Part shown: positions 32,747 through 41,031 of the stretch, one piece after another
Position numbering within the stretch: the first letter of the stretch is position 1
How the letters are laid out: the number at the start of each line of letters is the position of its first letter
NCBI RefSeq assembly: GCF_900566055.1
Contig: NZ_UPHQ01000171.1
Coordinates: forward strand, 1-52,243
Origin: Mycobacterium innocens
Lineage (GTDB): Bacteria > Actinomycetota > Actinomycetes > Mycobacteriales > Mycobacteriaceae
DNA length: 52,243 bases
Direction: 5' to 3'
The notes under the pieces: model-generated
What the model saw: only the letters and a program-made list of their open reading frames with translations
Database searches by the model: none
What the model was told of the DNA's origin: nothing
Program-made: the position numbers and the translations under genes

Positions 32747-34003
32747 ATGAAGAGTTTGCGCCCGCGGTTGACCGGCGTCGCCCGAAACGGTTTTGCCGCT
32801 TTTTTACGGAGCCATGGCGGGAAGCTGCGCTGGTTTGTGGTGCTCGTGGGCGTGACATTGATGGCGTTCGGCGCGGTGATACCGGTTGCCTGTAGCCGCC
32901 AGCCCAGTAATTGCGGAAATGGTGCCGCGTGCGAGCCCACAAAAGGCGGACCGGACGCGGAACGGGGCCCGGCCGCGGATAGAAAGCACGCGGGTCGATT
33001 GCTGGATGCTGCCCAGCAATGCGAGGACGATATGCACAGCGCCCACCCACCGGCGGCATGTTATGTCGTGGTGTCATGGGAGCAAAACCGGAAAATCCCT
33101 TATCAGGACGCCATCGACCTCGCCAACAAGTTGATGCGGCAAGGGTTCGTGAACGCTCTTTCGGCCGCCTCCGACAAGCCGTGGGCTCCCTATTCGCTGC
33201 GAGCCTGCAATTGGTATCTCGGCGCTCTCGGAGCGATCCTGGATATTCCATATTTCAGAGATCGCGCCTACGACGGCGTCTACGACGAAAAGCTGCGTAA
33301 TGCCGACAAGATGAATGAGTTCCTCGCACAAGCGGTCAAGAATCCAGACAGAAGCGGTTGGAAGCTCGTCGGCGTAGGTATCAATCCCGGATCCGAGGTC
33401 ACGGACCTGGCAAATCAAGGTCAGTTTGTCGTCGCGTCATCGCATAGCATCCCGGGCCGCACCGAATACGGGCACATCGCAATTGCGGCACCGGATTATC
33501 TGGATAAGGAATCCGATCCGGCGGTGGCAGGCAATACCGGGCCATGGATCAGATATTCGGTGTACAAGGGCACGCCCCACACCACGAAAAGCACCAAGAC
33601 CAGCGCCATCTTCGGCACCAGCGTGACCGAGCCGATCTGGGTGCAGTATGTCGGTAAAGACTGGCTCGTACCGTCGGGGCAGAAGAAACTCCCGTGCGTG
33701 GACTTGAACGGCGACGGTATCTGTGACGACCTGCCCGGTGGGGGGATACCGCCGTCGCCCACCTATGTCTGCGTCGAATGTCCCCCGGGATATCACTGCG
33801 GCCACAATCCGGAACGCTGCATCCCTAACGCAACTACTCCGGTAACGACCAAGCCCTCGAGCCCGCCGGTGACAACCAAACCTTCGACCCCGCCAGTGAC
33901 AACACCACCGGTGACGACCAAACCCTCGAGCCCGCCGGTGACAACCAAACCCACGACCCCGCCAGTGACAACGCCACCGACCACGACCCAACACCCCGCG
34001 TGA
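32747..34003 (+). CDS. Exported protein with cysteine-peptidase-like core and Thr/Pro-rich repeat tail
   Basis: The 418-residue product has an N-terminal membrane segment or uncleaved signal (residues 28-48, [21 protein letters not shown]). Residues 100-250 look like an NlpC/CHAP-type papain-fold domain: C154 in [19 protein letters not shown] is the candidate nucleophile and H243 in YGHIAIAAP the candidate base, with [13 protein letters not shown] between. Then come [10 protein letters not shown] (319-328), an EF-hand-like calcium loop, a cysteine cluster [18 protein letters not shown], and a TTKPSSPPV repeat tail (364-414) that would span the wall. A cell-wall or peptide hydrolase is the best guess from pattern only. 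ATG at 32747 follows CAGGGGG. A hairpin lies just after the stop, and an I42 inhibitor gene converges on it. Confidence 0.6.
   Translation: MKSLRPRLTGVARNGFAAFLRSHGGKLRWFVVLVGVTLMAFGAVIPVACSRQPSNCGNGAACEPTKGGPDAERGPAADRKHAGRLLDAAQQCEDDMHSAHPPAACYVVVSWEQNRKIPYQDAIDLANKLMRQGFVNALSAASDKPWAPYSLRACNWYLGALGAILDIPYFRDRAYDGVYDEKLRNADKMNEFLAQAVKNPDRSGWKLVGVGINPGSEVTDLANQGQFVVASSHSIPGRTEYGHIAIAAPDYLDKESDPAVAGNTGPWIRYSVYKGTPHTTKSTKTSAIFGTSVTEPIWVQYVGKDWLVPSGQKKLPCVDLNGDGICDDLPGGGIPPSPTYVCVECPPGYHCGHNPERCIPNATTPVTTKPSSPPVTTKPSTPPVTTPPVTTKPSSPPVTTKPTTPPVTTPPTTTQHPA
33839..33976. repeat. Two 69-bp direct repeats coding the Thr/Pro tail
   Basis: Units at 33839-33907 and 33908-33976 each encode 23 residues ([10 protein letters not shown], then [13 protein letters not shown] or [13 protein letters not shown]) and differ by only a few bases. 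A third partial unit follows. Confidence 0.85.
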
Positions 34004-34015
34004 GCGGCATTCGCC

Positions 34016-34071
34016 GAGACCGACATCAGCGCGACGTCCAAGTCGAATTTTTCCGCGCTGGTGTCGGTCTC
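34016..34071. repeat. Palindromic repeat family B, copy 1; possible bidirectional terminator
   Basis: Arms GAGACCGACATCAGCGCG (34016-34033) and CGCGCTGGTGTCGGTCTC (34054-34071) pair at 17 of 18 positions around a 20-nt loop containing GAATTTTTC. It starts 12 bases after the stop of the upstream gene and ends before the stop of the convergent inhibitor gene. A second copy lies at 46447-46501. Confidence 0.75.
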
Positions 34072-34108
34072 GACATCGCACGAGTCCACCCAGCTCGTGC
34101 GGCACACG

Positions 34109-34552
34109 CTATTGCACAGTCACTTTCCCGGTGAAGGTACACGTCGGCGCGTTGTCGCCGCCCACGAAGCTGGCGTAGTCGGTGGTGATGGTGGTGGTGG
34201 TGCCGGGCTTGAGCGCCGTGAACGTCCACACCTCGGTGCCGGGCGCGCCCATCATGTCGGTGTCTGGCCGCACATACCGGTGATCGACCTGCTTCAGGAC
34301 CGTGGCATCACCGATCTTCATGTTTTCGGCCCATCGGAACGGGGTGGTGTAATTCGACCCCAGCGTCACCTGCAGCGTGTCACCAACCGACATGGTGACA
34401 TCGCGTTTGATCGCGCTTTGCTTCAGCACGTCATCCATCGGCACGTCAATGGTTTTGGTCGCCGGTGGCCGAGCCTTGCCGGCACAGCCGATGCAACCCA
34501 ACACCACCGACAAGACAACCATGACGACGGTCACCATGAGCCTGATCTTCAT
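34109..34552 (-). CDS. Chagasin-like (I42) cysteine-peptidase-inhibitor lipoprotein
   Basis: A 147-residue precursor with a lipoprotein signal (MKIRLMVTVVMVVLSVVLGC, lipobox VLGC with C20; IGC23 is an alternative). The mature part has the I42 inhibitor pattern: GSNYTTPFRW (loop 1), GAPGTEVWTFTALKPGTTTTI (loops 2-3) and VGDTLQVTL. I42 proteins such as chagasin block papain-type peptidases. ATG at 34552 is chosen because GAAGGG stands eight bases upstream. Its gene converges on an exported protein with a papain-fold-like core, a suggestive but unproven pairing. It would be anchored on the outer face of the membrane. Confidence 0.78.
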   Translation of the reverse strand: MKIRLMVTVVMVVLSVVLGCIGCAGKARPPATKTIDVPMDDVLKQSAIKRDVTMSVGDTLQVTLGSNYTTPFRWAENMKIGDATVLKQVDHRYVRPDTDMMGAPGTEVWTFTALKPGTTTTITTDYASFVGGDNAPTCTFTGKVTVQ

Positions 34553-34747
34553 CAACACCGCCCTTCAATCAGGGTTTGCAGCATAGTCGCCTGATCGGGA
34601 TCGCGTTGGCCGGCAAGGACGTTTGCTTGCCCGGCGGGTGCCGGCGCCCCGGCGAACTCTCGCTCTTGTGTTCCCGGCGCTCGGCGGCGCGGCGTTTCCG
34701 GGCACGAGTCCGGCCCGAGTCCGGCCATAGTCCGGTAGCTTCGACGC

Positions 34748-35839
34748 GTGTTTGGCATCATCCGGCCGTGCCGTCACCGGCTCGGTGGCGAACTCACGGC
34801 AGTATGGCGAGCGCAGTTATGCGGACTGTGCCTGGCGCTTCGCGACGACTACGGCCAGGCCGCGCGGATCGCCACCAACTACGACGGCTTGGTGGTCTCG
34901 CTGCTGGTCGAGGCGCAGTCCGACGCGCGACCAACGCGACGGACCGCAGGTCGGTGTCCGTTGCGCGGGATGCGGCGTGCGGACGTGGCGACCGGTGAGT
35001 GCGTGCGACTGGCCGCCGTGGTGTCGCTGGCGTTGGCCGCTGCGCGGGTGCGCGATCACGTCGACGACCGTGACGGCGTGGTCGGTGCGGCGCCGGTGCG
35101 GGTGGCGGCGCGCCGCATCGCCGATCGCTGGGTGCGCCAGGGCACTGATGCCGGACACTCGCTCGGATTCGACGCCGGCGTGCTGGTCGCCGCGATCGAC
35201 CGGCAGACCGAGCTCGAGGCAATGGTCGGTCGGGCGGGCCCGGGCAGCTCGCTACTGCTGGTGACCGAGCCCACCGAGACCGCGGTCGCCGCGGCCTTCG
35301 CACATACCGCGGTGTTGGCCGGCCGACCGGCCAACCAGGAGCCGCTGCGTGAGGTCGGGCGGCTGTTCGGGCGGATCGCGCATGTCCTCGACGCGGTCGA
35401 GGATTTCCGCGACGACGCAGCTCACGGAAAGTGGAACCCGTTGGCGGCCACGGGAACATCCGTCGCGGCGGCCCGCACCCTGTGCGACGACGCGGCGCTG
35501 GGCATCGAACTGGCATTGGCCGACGTCGACTTCACCGACGGACGACTGGCGCGGCGGTTGCTTACCCGCGAGGTGCGCCGCGCGGTATCGCGCACCGTCA
35601 ACCGAGCCGGTTACACCGCGCGCGGCGGGACACCGCATGGCGAGCAGGATGGGATCAACTTCGGCGACCGGGCGACGGCCGCCGGCCCCTACCCGGGCGA
35701 TCCGGGTGAGCTACCGCCCAATCCGGAGCAAAGTCCCAAACAGGGATGCTGGAACACCTGCAACGACGCATGTTGCTGTGACTGCTGCTGCGACGAAGAC
35801 TGCTGCTGCGACTGCGGCGACTGCTGCGACTGCTCGTAG
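34748..35839 (+). CDS. DUF5685 family protein with cysteine-rich tail
   Basis: The 363-residue product starts MFGIIRPCRHRL and has WRAQLCGLCLALRDDYG and ATNYDGLVVSLLVEAQ, the conserved opening of the actinobacterial DUF5685 family, including C8, C25 and C28, which could bind a metal. The middle is helical and soluble (AAFAHTAVLAGRPANQEPLREVGRLFGRIAHVLDAVEDF). After a Gly/Pro linker the last 30 residues contain 15 cysteines (GCWNTCNDACCCDCCCDEDC and onwards) mixed with aspartates, a metallothionein-like tail. Its function is unknown. GTG at 34748 is the only start giving the family N terminus. The antiporter follows 51 bases later. Confidence 0.8.
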   Translation: MFGIIRPCRHRLGGELTAVWRAQLCGLCLALRDDYGQAARIATNYDGLVVSLLVEAQSDARPTRRTAGRCPLRGMRRADVATGECVRLAAVVSLALAAARVRDHVDDRDGVVGAAPVRVAARRIADRWVRQGTDAGHSLGFDAGVLVAAIDRQTELEAMVGRAGPGSSLLLVTEPTETAVAAAFAHTAVLAGRPANQEPLREVGRLFGRIAHVLDAVEDFRDDAAHGKWNPLAATGTSVAAARTLCDDAALGIELALADVDFTDGRLARRLLTREVRRAVSRTVNRAGYTARGGTPHGEQDGINFGDRATAAGPYPGDPGELPPNPEQSPKQGCWNTCNDACCCDCCCDEDCCCDCGDCCDCS

Positions 35840-35890
35840 TTCAGGCCGTGTGGTCGCGGAATCGATGAGTCCGTAGGCGAAGATGGGCTG

Positions 35891-37483
35891 GTGTTCGGCC
35901 TCGTCGTTATCGTGACGCTCGTCGCCATCGTGGTTGCCGGTACCGTTCTGGGTCGCCGCTACCGGGTGGGACCGCCGGTCTTGCTCATCCTGCTGGGCGC
36001 GCTGCTGGGTCTCATCCCCCGTTTCGGAAGCGTCGAGATCGACGGCGAAATCGTGCTGCTGCTATTCCTTCCGGCGATCCTTTACTGGGAAAGCCTGAAC
36101 ACCAGCTTCCGCGAAATCCGCTGGAACTTGCGCGTCATCATCATGTTCAGCGTGGGTCTGGTGATTGCCACCGCGGTGGCCGTGTCATGGACAGCACGGG
36201 CATTCGGCATGGAGTCACACGCTGCGGCGGTGCTGGGTGCGGTGCTCTCGCCCACCGACGCGGCCGCGGTGGCCGGCCTGGCCAAACGATTGCCGCGGCG
36301 CACGCTCACCGTCTTGAAGGGTGAGAGCCTCATCAACGACGGAACGGCGCTGGTCTTATTCGCCGTGACCGTGGCCGTCGCCGAAGGTGCGCCGGGGATC
36401 GGGCCGGCGGCCCTGGTCGGCCGTTTTGTCATGTCCTATCTGGGCGGCATCAGCGCGGGGCTGTTGGTCGGGGCGCTGGTGACGATGCTGCGCCGCAGGA
36501 TTGACGCACCGCTCGAGGAAGGAGCACTGAGCATGGTGACGCCGTTCGCGGCGTTCCTGCTCGCCCAATCGCTGCATTGCAGCGGCGTCGTCGCGGTCAT
36601 GGTGTCAGCGCTGGTACTCGCCTACACCGGCCCGCGGGTGATTCGGGCGCGTTCCCGCCTGCAGTCGTTCGCATTCTGGGACATCTCGACTTTCCTCATC
36701 AACGGGTCGTTGTGGGTCTTCGTCGGGGTCCAGATCCCCGGCGCGATCGAGCACATCTCCGACATCGGCGGCGGACTGCGTCGCGCAACCGTCCTGGCAT
36801 TGGTCGTCGCGGGGGTGGTCGTCGCAACCCGAATCGTGTGGGTCGAGGTGACCACCCTGCTGGGACGCGCGGTGGACAGATCCTTGCGCAAACCCCACCG
36901 CTACGTCGGCTTTCGCCAGCGCTGTGTGACCAGCTGGGCCGGATTCCGCGGCGCGGTCTCGCTTGCGGCAGCGCTCGCGGTCCCGATGACCACGCGAAGC
37001 GGCGCACCGTTCCCCGACCGCAACCTGATCATCTTTGTCGTGTCGATAGTCATTCTGGTGACGGTGCTGGTCCAGGGCAGCTCACTGCCCGCGGTGGTCC
37101 GCTGGGCCCGAATGCCGGACGACGTCACTCGTGCCGACGAATTGCAGTTGGCCCGAACGACCAGCGCCGAGGCCGCCCTGGAAGCCTTGCCGGCGGTCGC
37201 CGACGCGCTCGGGGCCGGCACCGAGATCGTGAAACGCCTGCAGCGCGATTATGAAGAACGCGCCGAACTCGTCGGGGCCAACGGCGCCGACTCCGCGACC
37301 AGCGATCTGGCGGCGCACTGCGATCTGATCCGGCGGGTGCGGCTCGGCGTTCTGCAATATCAGCGGCAGGCCGTCACCTCGCTGCGCAACAAGAACCTGA
37401 TCGATGACATCGTGCTGCGCGAGTTGCAGGCGGAGATGGATCTCGAGGAAGTGCAACTGCTCGACCCGGCCGAACTCGACTGA
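35891..37483 (+). CDS. CPA1-family Na+/H+ antiporter
   Basis: A 530-residue membrane protein with about twelve hydrophobic segments from residue 1 to about 390. It contains the ion-binding signatures LSPTDAAAVAGLAKRLP and KGESLINDGTALVLF, and SWAGFRGAVSLAAALAVP, typical of the NhaP/YjcE branch. It exchanges Na+ (or K+) for H+ across the cytoplasmic membrane. The C-terminal 130 residues are hydrophilic and helical. It matches M. tuberculosis Rv2287 in type. GTG at 35891 gives an immediate first membrane segment (MFGLVVIVTLVAIVVAGTVLG). It lies 51 bases after the DUF5685 gene, possibly on one transcript. Confidence 0.92.
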   Translation: MFGLVVIVTLVAIVVAGTVLGRRYRVGPPVLLILLGALLGLIPRFGSVEIDGEIVLLLFLPAILYWESLNTSFREIRWNLRVIIMFSVGLVIATAVAVSWTARAFGMESHAAAVLGAVLSPTDAAAVAGLAKRLPRRTLTVLKGESLINDGTALVLFAVTVAVAEGAPGIGPAALVGRFVMSYLGGISAGLLVGALVTMLRRRIDAPLEEGALSMVTPFAAFLLAQSLHCSGVVAVMVSALVLAYTGPRVIRARSRLQSFAFWDISTFLINGSLWVFVGVQIPGAIEHISDIGGGLRRATVLALVVAGVVVATRIVWVEVTTLLGRAVDRSLRKPHRYVGFRQRCVTSWAGFRGAVSLAAALAVPMTTRSGAPFPDRNLIIFVVSIVILVTVLVQGSSLPAVVRWARMPDDVTRADELQLARTTSAEAALEALPAVADALGAGTEIVKRLQRDYEERAELVGANGADSATSDLAAHCDLIRRVRLGVLQYQRQAVTSLRNKNLIDDIVLRELQAEMDLEEVQLLDPAELD

Positions 37484-37520
37484 CATCGATCCCCGGTGGC
37501 CGGCGACTGCTGCCGGAGGC

Positions 37521-37536
37521 GAGCAGCCGGCTGCTC
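37521..37536. terminator. Perfect 16-bp palindrome between convergent genes
   Basis: GAGCAGCCGGCTGCTC is a perfect palindrome in the gap between the antiporter stop (37483) and the P450 stop (37535-37537). Position suggests a terminator, but there is no T-run and no loop, so it is only a candidate. Confidence 0.35.
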
Positions 37537-38797
37537 AACCGACCGCACACGGCAGCCGTTTGATCCCGTGGAAGAACGAGGACCGCAGCCGGTCAGGTGA
37601 CCCGGTGACGACGAGGCCTGGCACGCGTGGGTACAACTCTTCCAGCATGACCCGCAGTTCCAGACGGGCCAGCTGAGCGCCCAGGCAGAAGTGCACTCCC
37701 CCGCCGCCGAACGCGACATGGTCGGGCCCCGGACCGGACCGCCCGCGGGTGATGTCGAACTCGGCGGCCCGCTCGAACACGTCCTCGTCGCGGTTGGCCG
37801 ACAGGTAGTGCATCAGCACCCAATCGGCGGCCCGGATGTGCTGGCCGCGGATCTCGACGTCGCGAGTGGCGGTACGGCGGAAGTGCATCACCGGGGTGGC
37901 CCAGCGCAGCAGTTCCTCGACGGCGGGCTTGGCCGCGTCGCGATCGCGGGCCAGCAGCGCCTGTTGGTCGGGGTGCTCGGACAGCGCCAGAATGCCGTGG
38001 CTGAGCGTGTTGCGGGTGGTCTCGTTGCCGGCAATCGCCAGCAGCAAGAAGAATTCGTTGAGCTGGTCGCGGTTGAGCCGGTCGCCGTCGACCTCGGCGG
38101 CGAGCAGAGCCGACAGGATGTCGTCGGTGAGGCCGTGCTTTTGCCGGTGTTCGACCAATTCGCCGCAGTAGGCGAACATTTCGGCGGCCGCCTGCCCGAG
38201 CGCCTCGGGTGTGGGAGCGTAGTCGGGGTCTTCGATGCCCAGGCTTCCGATCGCGTTGCTCCAGCGGAAGACGTCCATCCGGTCCGCGGCGGGCACACCC
38301 AGCACCTCGGCGATCACCTGCAGCGATATTTCCGCGGAAACATCTGTGACGGCGTCGAATTCGCCCTTATCGGTGATGTTGGCGACGATGTCGCGGGCGA
38401 CTTGGCGCATACGCGGTTCTAGACGCAGCACATTGCGGGCGGTGAAGCCCTGGTTGATCAACTTGCGGTAGTGGATGTGTCGCGGCGGATCGATTCCCGG
38501 CAGCATCGCCGAGGTCGGCGCCGCCTCGACCGCCACCAGAGTGTTGCCCTTGCTGCTGGTGAACGTCTCGGTGTCGCGACTGACCAGTCGCACATCGGCG
38601 TGACGGGTCAGCAACCACGTTCTGGGCAGTCCGGACAGTTGCACCGGATGCACTGGCGCGTGGGCCCGTAACCGGCGCAACGCCTCGAACGGAGCACCGG
38701 CGAGATACGTGTCCGGGTTCAGCACGGCAGCGGCGTCCTGACCGGAAGCGCTGTCGCGATTTTCGACAATCAGCGACCCCAGCTTCGGAATGCTCAT
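37535..38797 (-). CDS. Cytochrome P450
   Basis: The 420-residue product has all core P450 motifs: I-helix AGNETTRNT (256-264), ExxR as E295-L-L-R298, and the heme-thiolate loop FGGGGVHFCLGAQLAR with C371. It lacks a membrane anchor, as expected for a soluble bacterial class I enzyme that needs ferredoxin and reductase. The ending RSSFFHGIKRLPC resembles the CYP124/CYP125/CYP142 group that oxidises sterol or branched lipid chains, but the family cannot be fixed by eye. Its ATG overlaps the stop of the upstream tetR gene by four bases (ATGA), so it is co-expressed with its likely regulator. The fprA-fdx pair elsewhere in the window could supply electrons. Confidence 0.93.
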   Translation of the reverse strand: MSIPKLGSLIVENRDSASGQDAAAVLNPDTYLAGAPFEALRRLRAHAPVHPVQLSGLPRTWLLTRHADVRLVSRDTETFTSSKGNTLVAVEAAPTSAMLPGIDPPRHIHYRKLINQGFTARNVLRLEPRMRQVARDIVANITDKGEFDAVTDVSAEISLQVIAEVLGVPAADRMDVFRWSNAIGSLGIEDPDYAPTPEALGQAAAEMFAYCGELVEHRQKHGLTDDILSALLAAEVDGDRLNRDQLNEFFLLLAIAGNETTRNTLSHGILALSEHPDQQALLARDRDAAKPAVEELLRWATPVMHFRRTATRDVEIRGQHIRAADWVLMHYLSANRDEDVFERAAEFDITRGRSGPGPDHVAFGGGGVHFCLGAQLARLELRVMLEELYPRVPGLVVTGSPDRLRSSFFHGIKRLPCAVG

Positions 38798-39342
38798 CGG
38801 TGCTCCGCGCTTGCCTTGATACCGGCGATGACGACGTCGAGTCCGGCCCGGAACCGCGATGCGGGCTGGCGCTTGCCGCGGGACTCCTCCAGGCTGATCG
38901 AACCGAGCAGATAGGTGTACAGTACCGAATGTGCCGCAGCAGAACCACTTTTGACGAGTCCGGCTTCGGCGAGAAGGGCGCGGCTCAGTTTGTCCAGGCG
39001 GCGGGCGCGTTCCCCGCCGCCACTGGTTTGCAGGACGCCGGCGATGCCGGGGACGTCGAGCAGCACTTCGCGTGCGGCACAGTAAAGCTCGGTGAGCCGG
39101 GTGTGCCAGGGGCCGGCTTCGGGTTCGGGGATATCGGCCAGAACGGATTCGGCGAGCAGATCCAGGGCGGCTTGCTTGCCCGGGACGTGATAGTACACCG
39201 ACGGGACCGCGGCGCCGAGCTCGGCGGCGAGCTCACGCATCGTCACCTGCTGCACGCCCACCCGCCGGGCCAGGTTGTGCAGGCACGCCACCACCTGAGC
39301 GCGGTCGAGTTCGCCGTAGGCCCGCCGTTCCGTGGAGGTCAT
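38794..39342 (-). CDS. TetR-family transcriptional regulator
   Basis: A 182-residue regulator with a TetR DNA-binding region (LDRAQVVACLHNLARRVGVQQVTMRELAAELGAAVPSVYYHVPGKQAALDLL), in which VPSVYYHVPGK is the recognition helix and turn. The C-terminal domain would bind a small lipophilic ligand. It is the first gene of the tetR-P450 unit and is divergent from the LLM-EthD pair, with a 59-base gap holding two related 17-bp palindromes (39355-39392). It therefore very likely represses both directions until its ligand, perhaps the P450 substrate, is present (inference). Confidence 0.9.
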   Translation of the reverse strand: MTSTERRAYGELDRAQVVACLHNLARRVGVQQVTMRELAAELGAAVPSVYYHVPGKQAALDLLAESVLADIPEPEAGPWHTRLTELYCAAREVLLDVPGIAGVLQTSGGGERARRLDKLSRALLAEAGLVKSGSAAAHSVLYTYLLGSISLEESRGKRQPASRFRAGLDVVIAGIKASAEHR

Positions 39343-39354
39343 CGAACCAACCTA

Positions 39355-39392
39355 TTCGAGCGACGTTCGAAACAATTCGAGCACTGTTAGAA
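39355..39392. promoter_or_regulatory. Twin palindromic operator of the TetR regulator
   Basis: Box 1 TTCGAGCGACGTTCGAA (39355-39371) is a near-perfect palindrome. Box 2 TTCGAGCACTGTTAGAA (39376-39392) agrees with box 1 at 13 of 17 positions. The start-to-start distance is 21 bases, two helical turns. Box 2 overlaps the likely -10 element of the LLM gene, so bound repressor would block it. Confidence 0.7.
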
Positions 39393-39393
39393 T
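39388..39393 (+). promoter_or_regulatory. Probable -10 element, leaderless promoter
   Basis: TAGAAT ends eight bases before the ATG at 39402, and no ribosome binding site precedes that ATG. This is the arrangement of leaderless mycobacterial transcripts starting at or just before the start codon. Confidence 0.5.
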
Positions 39394-39401
39394 TTAGCGC
39401 G

Positions 39402-40268
39402 ATGAGCGCCGTCGCCGCAAAGCTATCGATTGCCACGCCGGTGGTGACCATGCTGCCCGGGGTCAGCGCCGACTGGGAAAACCACGCCTCCGTCGAAGAC
39501 CTGGCACAGATCGCCGAAGCCGCGGACCGGCTCGGCTACCACCACCTGACCTGCAGCGAGCACATAGCCTTGCCCAAAGCCGAGAAGCGGCGCCGCGGGA
39601 CCCGCTATTGGGATCCGTTGGCCACCTTGGGCTACCTGGCCGCGCGCACCCGGCGCATTCGGCTGGCCACCCACGTGCTGGTGCTCGGCTATCACCATCC
39701 GCTCGAAATCGCCAAGCGCTACGGCACTTTGGACACCGTCAGCGGCGGCAGGCTCATCCTCGGTATGGGCGTCGGCAGCCTCGAAGAGGAATTCCACCTC
39801 ATCGGCGCTCCGTTCGCTGATCGCGGAGCACGGGCCGACGACGCGTTACGAGCGCTGCGCTCGGCACTGTCGGTGCCCGAGCCCGCCTACCATGGCGAGT
39901 TCTATTCCTTCGACGGCATGGTCGTCGACCCGTGCGCGGTCCAGTCGCATGTCCCCATCTGGGTCGGCGGACGCACCCTGCGGTCACTGCGGCGATCCGT
40001 GACGCTGGCCGACGGCTGGGCGCCCTTCAACGTGAGCCTGCGACAAGCCCGAGAGTGGCTGAGCCGCTTCGAAATCCGGCCGGGATTCGAAGTGGTGCTC
40101 ACGCCCGCGGCGCCGCTGGACCCGATCGGCGAACCCCAGCTGACCCGCGACGTCCTCGCCGAGACCGCCGCGCACGGCGCCACCACCATCTGCGCCACGT
40201 TCATCCACAGCTGCCTGACGCACTACCTGGAGAACCTGCAGGCGCTCGCCGAAGTGGCAGCCTCGTGA
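39402..40268 (+). CDS. LLM-class F420-dependent oxidoreductase
   Basis: A 288-residue TIM-barrel protein of the luciferase-like monooxygenase superfamily, most like the TIGR03619 F420 group: LGYHHLTCSEHIALP, DPLATLGYLAARTRRIRLATHVLVLGYHHPLEIAKRYGTLDTVSGGRLILGMGVGS is the diagnostic stretch (split over residues 46-125), followed by VPIWVGGRT. Such enzymes use coenzyme F420 or FMN to reduce or oxidise unsaturated or alcohol groups. The transcript is probably leaderless. It overlaps the EthD-like gene by four bases (GTGA). Shared control with P450 and TetR suggests one catabolic or modification pathway. Confidence 0.9.
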   Translation: MSAVAAKLSIATPVVTMLPGVSADWENHASVEDLAQIAEAADRLGYHHLTCSEHIALPKAEKRRRGTRYWDPLATLGYLAARTRRIRLATHVLVLGYHHPLEIAKRYGTLDTVSGGRLILGMGVGSLEEEFHLIGAPFADRGARADDALRALRSALSVPEPAYHGEFYSFDGMVVDPCAVQSHVPIWVGGRTLRSLRRSVTLADGWAPFNVSLRQAREWLSRFEIRPGFEVVLTPAAPLDPIGEPQLTRDVLAETAAHGATTICATFIHSCLTHYLENLQALAEVAAS

Positions 40269-40993
40269 ACCGCGTCAAGGCAGGCATTTTCAGCCTCACC
40301 GCTGCGGCGCCGCCCGACGACGGCGGCTATCTGCGCTGGCATCTACTCGATCACCTGCCCGAGCAATACCAACTGCCGGGCATCGTGCACGGGCTGCGCT
40401 GGATCGCCGACGGCGGTTACCCCGATCACCGGTTGGCGAGCCACGGCCCACTCGGCGAGATCGGCAATGCGGTGCACTACCTCGTCGGTGACCCCGTTCG
40501 GCAGACATTCGACGACTTCGTGGCGCTGGGCCGGGCGTTGCGGGACAACGGCCGGATGCCGGTCATGCGACCGCTGTTGGAAGTGGCGGGCCTGCGGCTG
40601 TTGCAGTGGCGAGCCGCGCCGCGCGCGCTCGTTTCCCACGAGGTGGTGCCGTTTCGGCCGCACCGGGGGGTGCTGCTGATCATCGAGGAACCCACTGACG
40701 GCCGCCCCGACCGATGGCTGGAATGGCTGCATTGCGAACACTATCCGGCGCTGTTGGCGGTGCCCGGCACGGCCGGCGCCTGGACCTTCGGTTCGACGAG
40801 CGCCTGGAACCCGCTTCCCCGCGGGTGGCATCCGGGCCCGCAGTACATCACCGTCGTCTACCTCGACGGCGACCCGCTGGCCACCACCGTCGCGCTGGCT
40901 CCGACCGTCGAAGAGCGTTGGCGCTCCGCAGCGGTACGGCCGGTGTTCGCCGGGCCGATGCGGACCATGGTCGGCTGGGAAGCCTGGCGGTGA
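40265..40993 (+). CDS. EthD-like tandem alpha-beta barrel protein
   Basis: A 242-residue soluble protein. Two halves share a pattern: WHLLDHLPEQYQLPGIVHGLRWIA near residue 25 and WLHCEHYPALLAVPGTAGAWTF near residue 157 both fit W...EH.P.....PG, as in EthD/dimeric alpha-beta barrel proteins. It may be an accessory or catalytic partner of the LLM oxidoreductase and P450, whose genes share the control region. GTG at 40265 overlaps the upstream stop (GTGA). Another two-half EthD protein with an SDR partner lies at 7267-7986. The reaction is unknown. Confidence 0.65.
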   Translation: MNRVKAGIFSLTAAAPPDDGGYLRWHLLDHLPEQYQLPGIVHGLRWIADGGYPDHRLASHGPLGEIGNAVHYLVGDPVRQTFDDFVALGRALRDNGRMPVMRPLLEVAGLRLLQWRAAPRALVSHEVVPFRPHRGVLLIIEEPTDGRPDRWLEWLHCEHYPALLAVPGTAGAWTFGSTSAWNPLPRGWHPGPQYITVVYLDGDPLATTVALAPTVEERWRSAAVRPVFAGPMRTMVGWEAWR

Positions 40994-41031
40994 CCACCCG
41001 GACGGCCCGCAAGACGAATCAGCTTGACCGG

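Noticed and set aside
31836..33251. 471-residue version of the DsbA-like protein
   Set aside because: The added N-terminal part is antisense to the exported protein starting at 32747, and the family start is at 32528.
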